Source: Rachicladosporium sp. CCFEE 5018 (lineage: Eukaryota; Ascomycota; Dothideomycetes; Cladosporiales; Cladosporiaceae). From it: DNA of 64,000 nucleotides. Under the pieces are notes generated by a model. The model was given only the letters and a program-made list of their open reading frames with translations, was not told the DNA's origin and did no database searches. Numbering within the stretch: position 1 is the first letter of the stretch; every line of letters begins with the position of its first letter. The stretch lies in contig KZ111147.1 in the NCBI GenBank assembly GCA_002077045.2, positions 1,341,316 to 1,405,315 of the forward strand, in the 5' to 3' direction. The position numbers and the translations under genes are program-made. Of this stretch, positions 20,014 through 30,829 are shown piece by piece.

Positions 20014-23000
20014 GTAGAGTGTGCATCTGTATATCTGGAAATTGGCATCAAATGGCGTTTGGTTCGGAGCTGGCTGCGCTTGGAGCTGCGATTCCGGCAC
20101 AGTCGATGGGAGGGAGTGCCAGGTCGTAGGTATGGATCACTGAATGCATGGTCGGCTGGGGTGTGTTCCGATAGAGGATGGGTGGGAGGGTGTATCGATG
20201 TTGCTAGAATCGATTGCATAGGTCTTGCTCGGTCGTTGTACCCTCACAGGCTTTGGCTGACGTACATATGCTCGCGCTGTGGGCCCAGATCACGTCCATG
20301 ATGTTGATGCCGCAGGGGGACATCTTACAAACGCAGCCTCATTATCCTGGCTTCGACGTGTTTGCTATCGAGCGCCCTCTGGCAGGAAAACTGGAGCCGG
20401 TTCCAATGCACCTCCATCTGAAGTATGAGGTGTCTCTGATCGCTATCAAGCTGACAATCGCTGTTCCACGTACGTTGTCGCACAGGCAACCAGGCATAGA
20501 CAAGCCTACCAATGTGCTCTACGACGTGGACAAACGCTGCATTACTACTGATACTAGATCATTAATCGTCGTATAGCAGGGCGGTATGGCCAAGATTCCA
20601 TTTTCGATTCGACAGGCTTGCTAGGTGAGACAGGTATGTTGCTTCTACTGACTGCGATACGACTCGGATCGCGGCATGTACTCTGTTGGCTCACGATCGC
20701 TGCCCCTACTTCCCTCGTCGAGCCCGACGATACATCAGTCGTACGCCAACCCGGCATCTCCTTGATTGTGCCGTTCGACAGTACAGATATGTTGAACAGC
20801 GCAGCCGTGCAAGTGTAGTCACCGCAACAATGATGATCCCTTCATTTACTCATCCATAGTAGGTAATCCGCAATACCCTCACGGCGCGCCCTCCACGTCG
20901 TCTCCACCACTGTCCCGGCACTCATGCCGACACTATCCACACCACGCATGGTCTAGACATCCAGATCTACACTATACTGCCTGGGCAGCTTGCATCGCCC
21001 CTGGCGATCATTTTTCAGGCACTTGGCATTGTGACACAGAGTCCGAAAGTCGGGCATGATGGCACCACGTTATTGTGGCGCCAAGACGGATGTCATGAAA
21101 GTAGAAGGTGGAGCGCAGCGGAGGGTCTTGGGAGAGTTCGGCAAAGCATTGGCGAAAGGGCGCGGGACTTGGCGGGGGTTGCTTGTCAAGGTTTTGAGTT
21201 CTTGGGTTGAGGGATTGAGGGCAACATCATTCGTACTACGACGCTGGTAATCCGAGCTCACGAATGCGGCGAGTGCAGTTGCGGCGAGCTTACTTGGCCA
21301 CTGAGTCCAATGTCTAACGTCTGTCACTCTCGGCCTTGGTGATTGCCATCACGAGCAGGTTATGCTTGTCCACGCGGTGGTGATGTCTCGGGCGACTCGC
21401 CGCTGCAGGCTTCTCGTATGGACCTAAGAATTGAAGTCCGCGGTCTAGATCTGCCATTATTGCCTCACCAGCGAGAAACGCCGCGCAGCTGGCAGACAAC
21501 GGGTCTCTAGTGACCCAAAGCATTATCGAAGTTGGGTTCTCCCACGTGTACTGTGCGAAGATAACGCGTGTGGGAACCCCCCAATCAAGATTCACGTCCA
21601 TATCGCGTTGATGATACGCAACGATGATTCTTCTCGTGTCACGTCGCAATCATGCCTCTGATGTGACAATGTCTACTGGTGCGTACCGAGGCAAGTCTCG
21701 CCCAACTCGGTCTTCGAGCTGCGTGATGAGTGTAAGATTGCTTGTTCACGTCCAACGGTTGACATGCTTGTGCCGTCATCCGTCTAATCAGAGCACTGCA
21801 AGCATGGAGCTCGGTCATGGGATCATTGAGCATATTGAGGGCAAGCCAGGTGCTGTCAATGCTGGTTCTGGAGCTGGTCTTAGAGCCGGCAGACGCCGCC
21901 TCGCCGACAACGGTCGCCTTGCGACAGCACGGTCATCGACAATCCACGCGGTTTCGAACATTGATGGCGACCGCGGCGTCTTGGGCAATGTTGTTGCCGA
22001 TCTGGTCTAGAGCATAAGAGATGCAGGAACACTTGCATTCTACACAACAGTCAGATATGTGCGTGAGCTTGTGACAAACCAAGAGATCTGGTAATATGGA
22101 CGTACCTCCGTACCGCGCATACAACCTGCAGGGCTGGTGTCACCGAAATGAATCGCGCGATTGGCGATCCTTGCAAATGATCTTCACTACGGCAAGTGCC
22201 GATCATGCTCCCTGCGTTTCCAATTCCGCACTCTCTATGCTGCGAGGGCATTGGGCAGGATGCGGCCGCGGAGCTCTTGGAGGTGCAGAGACCAAATTGG
22301 GCGTTGAGAAGCGAGCTGCTTGCTTCGAGACTGCTGCAGCCAGCGTTGTGAGAGACGAACTTGCCGACGAGACGTGAATTGATAGAAGACCACGAATTGT
22401 GAAACGCGCAATGTTTGTTGCGCATCAATTACTCGACAGAGTTTGAGATGTGCGCGGGCCACCGGCTCGTCGACGTAGAGTTCAAGTGGCGGAAGCATGA
22501 ATAGATGTCCACATCAAAAAGCATCCGTGCAAGACAACGTCGTATCGATTCAAGCCACGCCATTGTTATCACCAGCTGACGAGTCACCGTCGTGGCCGAC
22601 ACGCAAAGGTGCTTCATGGACTACCATGCCACATACGAGGCCGCGTCGTGAAGGACGAGCGGCGCACAGGGAGGCGTGCGCTAGGAGAAACATGCCGCGC
22701 GCAACGTGAGTGGTCGATGTCGGAGCTGGCAGCGTTCGGTTCACGGGCGAAAGCCGGTGCGGGACCGGAGCATGAGTGAGACGTGCAGTGGCTGAGGTGC
22801 GATGGACCGAGCAGATGTGGCAGCCAGACGGCGAGCACAAGTATGCAGGTACTGTGCGTGGGACAAGGATCGAAGCGTTGTTACATGTAGCAGATAGATA
22901 GGTATGCAAACAATTACGGTTCGCGACTCGGCGCCGATGCCAGTTGATCGACGCCAGTTGAGGCGGAGACAGGCTTCGTAGTGGCGTCTGTGCAGTGGGG

Positions 23001-23524
23001 AGATGTGCGATGGACGAATCACGGACGCTGCAGCAAAACTCTGCAGCACCTTTCCGAAAGGCAGCGCTTGCCCTGTGAGACTAGCTCGTAGGACGTCCTA
23101 GTCTGCATCGAGGAGGAGTATGAGCAGAAGGAGCGCAATTGGGATGCCTGTGAGCTGTGTCCCTATTCGGTCCGAGGAGGCAATACGCCGTCGTGATGGA
23201 ACTTGACCAGGTCATCAGGAGGCCGCAAAGCCGGTTCATCACGCTTCCCCTCTGCCGCGCTCCTCGGACCAGAGAGGCTGGACTGTCGCACTGCTCGCAG
23301 CGTCAATCATGGCACGCCCCGCGGGTGCCGCGAATCGGACAGCGGGCGAAGCTCTCATGTAATCGTTATTCCCAGCGGTGCTCATCTGCGCAGGTCAACG
23401 CTCGCGCATGCTTCCGGGTTCCTCCACTCGGCTGGCGTGCCCTCGAACAGCGTCCACAGACCCATGTCCACCCTTCACTGACGCCACTACGACTGCGCAC
23501 GCCCGCCCTGGTAAGAACAGCCGC
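15788..23524 (+). repeat. Duplicated block 2, copy A (partner 42006-49742)
   Basis: These 7737 bases match 42006-49742 at a constant offset of 26218, hence without indels. I found four differences: 21959 (c/g), 23087 (c/g), 23341 (a/g) and 23424 (c/g). Both copies end or begin at an N gap on one side. Such identity contrasts sharply with block 1. Confidence 0.96.
20014..23524. other. Long gene-poor stretch after INO80, copy A
   Basis: About 3.5 kb with no frame that I can support. In copy B the same sequence continues for a further ~0.8 kb into the start of a WOPR-domain regulator (50551), so this is probably the distal part of that gene's upstream region or 5' leader. Here it is cut off by the N gap. 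Confidence 0.6.
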
Positions 23525-23624
23525 NNNNNNNNNNNNNNNNNNNNNNNNNNNNNNNNNNNNNNNNNNNNNNNNNNNNNNNNNNNNNNNNNNNNNNNNNNNN
23601 NNNNNNNNNNNNNNNNNNNNNNNN
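23525..23624. other. Assembly gap of 100 N
   Basis: Exactly 100 N, the usual filler for a gap of unknown size. The left side belongs to the region upstream of the WOPR gene (compare 49742); the right side is inside THR1. The join therefore has no support from sequence. Confidence 0.99.
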
Positions 23625-24095
23625 CTCCTTGAGATAGCTGCCAACGAAGCCTCCATACAGTGCTGCAGCAACATTGTCGGGATGCCGCTCGATCATCAAG
23701 CAGAAGTCCAGTATACGGTCCTTACTCAAGTCGAGTTTGCCAACGGTGCTGCCGAGTGCAACTCCTGCTACGACAGCTGCACCAGAAGACCCAAGACCTC
23801 GTCCAAGCGGAATAGGATTGATGATGTGAACATGAATCTTCGCTGGGAACGATCTTTGCTCGTGACAACGAAGCACGTACAGTGCAGTCTGAGTGATCAG
23901 GTTGTGATCTGGTTCCAGTGGGACCTCACCTTCGCCGAGTCCTTCGTACGTAATTCTACAGTTGTAGGGAGCATCCGCTGAAGCGCCATCGTCGAGGTTG
24001 ATCTGAACTTCCAACCATTCCGAGAGCGCCAGTCCAATGACATCGAAGCCGGGTCCAATATTCGCAGACGAGCAGGGTACTTTGATTGAGATCAT
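23625..24095 (-). CDS. THR1: Homoserine kinase, N-terminal half, cut by the gap
   Basis: Homoserine kinase phosphorylates homoserine on the way to threonine. The 157 residues present start ISIKVPCSSANIGPGFDVIG, the GHMP-kinase opening, and contain the ATP-binding loop PLGRGLGSSG at 96-105. Homologues have roughly 350 residues, so about half is missing. Nothing downstream of the gap on the contig 1 side continues the protein. It is divergent from TRM6 with 351 bp between the starts; a bZIP-type site lies 63 bp upstream of this ATG. Confidence 0.93.
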
Positions 24096-24446
24096 CGTGT
24101 CGAGCTCGAATGATCGTCAATCGACGAAAGATTGTCTACATCCAGTACCTACAGGTCTTAGTCACTTAATCGTGCAGGGCTGAACTGTCTTGGTCGAGTC
24201 TGCCGTTCTCTGTCGCCAATGCGGCTTGACCTCTAAATTCTGTGCACATATCGCTTTCGATGTTCCCCACTGATCACCAGGCCCGGCCCGCCGCACATGG
24301 GCATGCGAGACCCTATTTTCCTTGGGCTTGCAGAGGGTGAAACAATTCCAATAGCTTGTCTTCACATCAACCTCGACATGCTCCGCGATATCCCGCAGGT
24401 CGCTTTCTCTTAAACGTTAGAGGCATAGGCAAGTATCGACGCCACC
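24096..24446. promoter_or_regulatory. Divergent promoter THR1 / TRM6
   Basis: 351 bases between the two start codons. It contains the TGACTAA element noted separately and no coding frame with support. Confidence 0.5.
24158..24164 (-). promoter_or_regulatory. Putative bZIP (Gcn4/Yap1-type) site in the THR1 promoter
   Basis: The minus strand reads TGACTAA, a known variant of AP-1-like sites bound by Gcn4- or Yap1-type proteins. It lies 63 bp from the THR1 start. Short motifs of this kind also occur by chance, so this is only suggestive. Confidence 0.25.
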
Positions 24447-26132
24447 ATGGCCCCGTGCTATGGTCGCATTCTTCCTACTACCTACATCTTCCTCCGTCTT
24501 CCTTCTGACATAGTAAAACTCATTGAGCTCAAGCCCAACACGTACGTCGCTACCTTGCCGTACTCCGTGACTCCTGCGCAGCCAGACTGAAAATGGCACA
24601 GGATCATTGAAGTTGGCAAATATGGCACATTTCCTTCCAATCTGCTCATCGGAAGACCTTACTACACCACCTTTGAAATCTTGGATTCAAGGGAGGGCGA
24701 GGCGCACGTCTGCCTGCGATACGTTCCGGCGAAGGAGCTGAATGCTGAAGTCGTTGCTGAGTATGATGCCGAGGTCAAGGATGGAGATGTAGGCTCCGAA
24801 GCAGCGGAGCTGGATGAGGAGAGGGTGGCAGCCGTTGAAAAGGACAATCGCTTGACCGTGGACAATGCCACGCGCCAGAATCTCTCGCATCTGGAGATCG
24901 AGGAGCTCAAGCAGACTGCGAGTGGACGGGAAATCATCGATACTATAATGGCCAATCACAACGCGCTCGACGAGAAGACGGCGTACTCCAAAGCCAAGTA
25001 CAGCTTACGAAAGGCTAAGAAGTATCTCAAGCGTTTCACAGTGTTGCCCATGGAGATTGGGACTTTGCAAGACTACGTGCGAGAGAAGGAGCCTGGTCGT
25101 ATACTGGAGATGCGCGAGGAAAGTCTTGCTTTGATTACTGCTTGGAGTAACGCGCACTTCAGTGAGGCGCTGACTGGCGCAAGTGCAGATGTGCAAAGTG
25201 GACGCTGGCTGGCGGTCGATGACAGTGGTGGCTTGATAGTTGCGGCGCTGGCTGAGAGGATGGGCATACTGCGGAAGGACGAGGCCGTGGCCAACGTTGT
25301 GAGTGGGTCGCAGAACGGAGATGACAGCATGCCAGATGCAGCAGTACCCTCGGAAGATGGACCAAATCATCGCGACTTTCCGCTACCAGCGACATCGAAC
25401 ACAATCACTAATCTTCACTCCATGGTGCAGCAGAACGTGAGCTTGCTGAAGTTCTTCGGCTACGACTCGAACACGCCAGATACTGATCACCCACTGCACG
25501 ACCGCCTACTTCCAATATCATGGCTTCAGCTTCTGCATCCAGACCAAGATCCCACCTACCGCGAACCTGAAGTCGTCAACGAAAGTACCCTACAGACCTA
25601 CAAGAGCGGCAAGAAAGGTACCTACTACAAGAAACGCCGTCGTTGGGCACGTTGCAAAACCATCGTTGACGACGCACGGGCTGGTGGCTTCGAAGGCTTG
25701 GTGATGGCTTCGCACATGGACCCCGCCAACACTCTGCCTCATCTCATTCCACTCATCCGCGGTGGCGGCCACGTGGTCATCTACAGCCCTGTCATCGAGC
25801 CCCTAGTCTCGCTTATGGATCTATACTCGCGTGAGCGAAGGGCCGCCTACATCAGCGCGCTCTCGCAACGGCCGGACAAATTGCCAAGTACGGAGGATTT
25901 CCCGCTAGATCCGAGGTTGCTGCTGGCTCCTACACTGCAGACAAGTCGGATCAGAGAGTGGCAAGTGTTGCCTGGTCGGACGCATCCTCTTATGACGAGC
26001 AAGGGAGGAAGCGAGGGCTTTGTGTTCATGGCTAGACGAGTGATACCACTAGAAGGCGGTGTAGAGGCGAGAGGCAACTTCGGCAGGAAAAGGAAAGCAC
26101 CTGGTGATACTGGGGGAACTGTACCAGAGTAG
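24447..26132 (+). CDS. TRM6: tRNA (adenine-58-N1) methyltransferase non-catalytic subunit, two exons
   Basis: Trm6 (yeast Gcd10) pairs with Trm61 to make m1A58 in tRNAs, including initiator tRNA, in the nucleus. Exons 24447-24541 and 24602-26132 give 541 residues. The first exon encodes MAPCYGRILPTTYIFLRLPS, and the second continues IIEVGKYGTFPSNLLIGRPY, the Trm6 N-terminal barrel. The family segment GREIIDTIMANHNALDEKTA, followed by KYLKRFTVLP, is present. The C-terminal Rossmann-like part runs from about residue 340 (WARCKTIVDDARAGGFEGL) to about 510, and a basic tail follows. It shares a short divergent promoter with THR1; both relate to amino-acid control in yeast, where GCD10 mutants derepress GCN4. 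Confidence 0.94.
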
Positions 26133-27931
26133 ATCCTCGGATTGTGAGGATAGACCCATGCGAATTGTTGTTCTTCACTGTTCAGCAAAGTGCTCCCATA
26201 TTAAAGCCGGGGCGTGCAGTCCAAAGTGAAGATGCTGTGCACCGCGGCGTCGCCTGACGCCACGCCGCACACTTCCTTCACATGCACTAGTTGACCGCCG
26301 AGCTGCATGCTTTATTGGTGTGTAGATGATGACCCGGCCGCCAAGGCCACGTTCCTTCCTCAACAATCCGCAGTATTGGTTCGATTGTATTATCGACGTG
26401 CCGCCGCAAATGCGCTCAATGTGCTAGCTTTGCAATTCCGTTGTAGGCCATGAGATATCTCGCCGCTGTCACTTGCACTCCACGTGCCACGACACCTGTC
26501 ATGAAATCTCCGCTGCACCCCACACCCATCACCAAAACTTTGATTTCCACAACGTGAATCGCGACCATCTGTTGCCAAGATTTTGTCAGTGGCGCCAACA
26601 GACTTCTCGAGGGTTCATGACGCCGTTGAGAAGATAGGCGAGAACGGAAGCGAGTGGTGGCTTACGATATAATATCGAATATCTCGGATTCCGAGAGATC
26701 TACAACGCAGAAGCAGCAAAGTCCACGAATCCGTGCAGGGTGCGGCTGAAAGAACTTTGGGAAGGTGGGAGGTGATCTTTTGCTACTTTTGGACTTACAT
26801 CGTGGCTAAGCGATCGTTCATTGGAGCGCGATGCTTGTAAAAGCATGGGTATGGCGTGCACTATTCTTGGCCGTTGAAGACCCTGGTCCTGCATGCTTAT
26901 GCAGTGAACGGGCCCGGCTAACCGGTATGACAGTTGGTTCGCACTACTCTTCCACTTGAGCCACTATCGACGGGACTGTCGTCAGAGTGGATGCTGGAGG
27001 AAGCGATGGAGACCACGCTGCCATACCGCGATGTGATCGCGATGGCGCGTGGCGATGCGCTGGAGCGTTACACGGCTGGGGCTATTGTTCACATCAGCCG
27101 GCACGACAATCAATCCACACGCGCAAACACTGCCACATCCGGACATACTGCAGGTCCGCATGCCGCTGCCCACATCCCGCATATGCCAGCATCGGAACGC
27201 AATGCAGCCTTAATTCTGCGCCGGTTCTAGTGCATGCGAGCAGCGGCCCAGCGAGAGCTTCAGCCTCTCCGAAAGTGAACTATTGGGGGCCATTGCTGGA
27301 CGAACAAGCTGACAATCAGCTCGTACGGTCGTGCTCACGTAGGACAACACGGCGTGCGGTGTGCCTCACGAGATGCTACGATGACTGTATCGTATCGGGC
27401 TGCCACCGTCCCCGCACAGACAAGTTCCTAGGCTTCCATGAGACTTCCACAACGCTCGCTAGCCGGTAATGGACCTGCTATCGCGAGGCCATCATGCTAC
27501 GGCGTCCGCACTGCCCAAAGCTTAGCCATCCTTCTACCTGCTGTCAGACGCAGATCTGCCTGCCAAAAGCGTCCGCCCAACCTGATAGGCTCGGATATCC
27601 CAGCAAAGCCACCATGAAGCGGCTTTACTACGATTTCATGACTGTCGATTGTAGACTGTCGGTGTCATAGGCCACCAGGGTGACTAGTGCGTACTTGAGC
27701 CACGCTCGCATAGAACGGTCTCGGCGAAGAACGGCCCTGGATATAGAGGCATGAGGCTGTCCCGTCTCATGCTTTACCGGTATTTCACTGATCGACATTT
27801 CATCTTCCTATAGTGTCATCGTTTCTTTGCCGCAAGACCCTTTGGCGTGTACGGCGGTTCCGATCTCTTTTGTCTCCAGCGACCTCCCGCGTTTCTTCTG
27901 GCCTACCACTATTATTGAGTGACATATCATA
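26133..27931. other. Region between TRM6 and the laccase gene
   Basis: About 1.8 kb. I see no supported gene, tRNA or transposon; the frames present are short, overlap on both strands and resemble nothing that I know. It should contain the laccase promoter at its right end. Confidence 0.5.
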
Positions 27932-29972
27932 ATGGCTGGACGTTTCTTTCTTGCAGCTGCGGCTTTTGCAGCGGCAGTCACATCGCTACCAGCACCAGAG
28001 TCGGTAGAGGCGACGACGTTCGAGTACAATGGTACATCGGACCACAACACGCCTGCGAGCAGCGCACTGGCAATTTCTGTCACGGTGCCAGTGCAGTCAT
28101 ATGGTGGTGCAAGAGCATCTTCATACCGACATGGCTCAGCATGGCTCCCATTTGGCGCAAGCATGAACCCTAGGTTATCACAAGAGGCTACCAATGGACG
28201 ATCGCCACTTGGAACGTTCCACGCACCGAAGTACCCACACTGGATCAGTGGCGATGGCACACCTTTGCCTCAAGGACGGCCTTGGGGACCACGAACGTGT
28301 GGCAATACTGATCCTTACAAGGATCCGCCACATACTGGTATGACGAGATATTATAACTTTCATGTCACGAAACAGATCGTCAGTCCCGACGGCGTAAACC
28401 GATCTGCGATTGTAATCAATGGAGCTTTCCCTGGTCCTACTATCGAGGCGAATTGGGGCGATTGGATCGAGGTCGTAGTGCACAACGACGTAAGTCATTC
28501 ATTGTTGCTTCGTCGATATTCCACAACTTGTGCTGACTCCAGACCAGATGCAAGAAGGTACATCTTTGCATTGGCACGGTCTCCTGCAGAAGGAGACACC
28601 TTGGTTCGATGGCGTGCCTTCTGTGCAACAGTGTCCGATCGCGCCAGGGTCGACTTTGACATATCGATTCAGAGCCGACCTGTATGGCTCGTCATGGTAT
28701 CACAGCCATTTCAGTGCGCAAGCAGCAGGTGGCCTCTTTGGATCGATGATCATCCACGGCCCCACAGATAACGCACAATACGACGAGGATCTCGGTCCAG
28801 TGCTGATCTCGGACTGGTATCACAGCGATTACTTTGACTTGGTCGCGCAGACCATGGCGCCTGCATCTGCCGGACTCCCGCCACCATTCTCGAACAACAA
28901 CCTTATCAACGGCAAGATGAACTACCCTTGCCAGGCGAATGACACCACGTGCACTCCCAACGCTGGTGTGGCGAAATTTGCGTTCGAGACTGGCAAAAAG
29001 TACCGCCTTCGACTTATCAACGCCGGCGCCGAGGCTCTGCAGAAGTTCAGCATCGACAACCACAAGATGACCGTCATCGCCCACGACTTCGTGCCCGTCA
29101 ACCCATATGACGCAGACGTCATCACCCTTGGTGTTGGCCAACGTACGGACATCGTCGTGACAGCGACAGGAAAGTCCACCGACGCGGTCTGGATGCGCTC
29201 CACGATATCTTTGAAATGCTCTCTTTCCGACGGCATCTCGCCCGAAGCCGTGGCAGCAATTTACTATCAAAACGCCAACACCTCCGCGATCCCCAACACC
29301 GCCACTGCAGTGACCCAAGCCGAACTTGACTTTTGTGGCAACGACCCTCTCACAAAAGCCACATCCTACTTCTCCATTACTCCGGATCCAAACCCGGATG
29401 TGACGCAGAATCTCGACATCACCTTCCAGAGCAACGGTACGCATAACCTGTGGTACATGAACAACTCGACCTTCCGCGGAGACTACAACGACCCCGTGCT
29501 CCTCGAGACGAACCTCGGCAAGACCGACTACGAACCCGAGTGGAACGTCCTCAATTTCGGCACGAACAAGTCCGTTCGCATAGTGATCTACAATCACTTT
29601 GCGTTCGGCGGCCATCCAATGCATCTTCACGGACACAATATGTTTGTTCTACAGGAAGGCTACGGCAAGTGGGACGGCAGCGTCGTCAACGCACACAACC
29701 CGCAGCGTCGAGATGTACACTTCATGCAGCCTGCGCAGAGCCCAACAGTGCCGAGCTACTTCGTCCTGCAGATGGACATGGACAACCCAGGCGTGTGGCC
29801 TCTCCATTGCCATATAGCTTGGCACGTGAGCGCTGGTCTCTATGTGAACATCCTAGAGAACCCGAAGAAGATCCAGCAGTTGCAGATACCCAGCACGATG
29901 GCGCAGACGTGTCGGGACTGGGCGACTTGGACGGGAGGGAATGTGGTGGAGCAGATTGACAGTGGGTTGTAG
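27932..29972 (+). CDS. Secreted laccase-type multicopper oxidase, two exons
   Basis: Laccases oxidise phenols and reduce oxygen to water. Exons 27932-28489 and 28548-29972 (58 bp intron) give 660 residues. A signal peptide is clear (MAGRFFLAAAAFAAAVTS, cleavage near 19). All four copper motifs are intact: HWHG at 194-197, HSH at 238-240, HPMHLHGH at 542-549 and HCHIAWH at 606-612. Leu617, ten residues after Cys607, would be the axial type 1 ligand. The protein ends Asp-Ser-Gly-Leu, the C-terminal plug known from ascomycete laccases. The first copper motif lies about 50-60 residues further in than I would expect, owing to a long Ser/Gly/Pro-rich segment after the signal peptide. A role in melanin, lignin or toxic phenol handling cannot be told from sequence. 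TRM6 is upstream; YPP1 is convergent. Confidence 0.93.
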
Positions 29973-30829
29973 ACTGGACATGTGTACGAGATGACGAATA
30001 TACAAGTTTATAGACAAAGGTGGACTATATAATGGCTGGGTAGTGGGTGGAAGCATAGCGATGGTGTTCTGGGTTTGTGTATTTGGGCACACCCAGCACC
30101 CGGATACAGGGTAGAAAATGTAATGTACACTCACTTACGAAACAAGACAACAAACATCAGCTTCCCCGATCCAGCTTCATTTATCGACAGGTTTGGGTCA
30201 TACGCATGTAAGCAGAGTCCATGGTCTGTTGATGTTGTCGAATGTATGACGATCTCCCGCGAACTACTCATGATCTTCGCACGAACAGATTGCGTAGCCG
30301 CACCACCCTTTTGCGAATGCCCAGGTAGTAGCAACAGTGTCGTCTACACACTGTGAATCGCGTAAGAGTCTCCGGTCTACTTTCGATCACGATTCGCAAC
30401 TCTTTGATGCGCACGTCGTCCTCTTTGTGGTCATAGATGACCGAGGGAATTCGTGGCTATAGAGAAGCGCCATTACGGGATTCATAGCCGACCCGTTGAT
30501 GTGGTTCCAGATACGTATGATTACGAGCGGATCAGCAAGCGGAGGAGGTGAAGTTCCGGAGCCAGCAACAAGGATTAGCGCCGTCTGTATGCGAGCCAAT
30601 GAGAGATCGGCAGTGAGGTGTGAAAGGCAGAGTGAAGGCATGACGTAGACTTGTTGACTTACTCAAAGGGGACGAGTCGAGTTCGATGCTCATATGCCAT
30701 TGTTCGTGCAACAGCGAATGGGTCGCGAACGTAAGCCCTGCAGCGACGACGTGCGTATGAGAAGTACAGGACACAAATGGACGTTGCTCCGATGCGCGAT
30801 GTTATTGTGGGTATATTAGTATCTTCTAC
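29973..30829. other. Convergent 3' flanks of laccase and YPP1
   Basis: About 860 bases. No gene seen; only short frames without family resemblance. Confidence 0.45.

Noticed and set aside
19122..20219. 365-codon frame antisense to INO80 (also 45340-46437)
   Set aside because: Low-complexity translation opposite a strongly supported exon; a shadow of biased codon use.
23487..23524. Continuation of the THR1 frame on the far side of the gap
   Set aside because: The sequence left of the gap matches the region upstream of the WOPR gene (about 49705-49742) and has no kinase similarity.
20014..23524. Many 60-130 codon frames in the gene-poor stretch
   Set aside because: They overlap on both strands, lack starts in good context and show no recognisable domain. 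The near identity of the two copies gives no evidence of coding constraint.
28692..29636. 314-codon frame antisense to the laccase
   Set aside because: Overlaps conserved copper-site exons and resembles no family.
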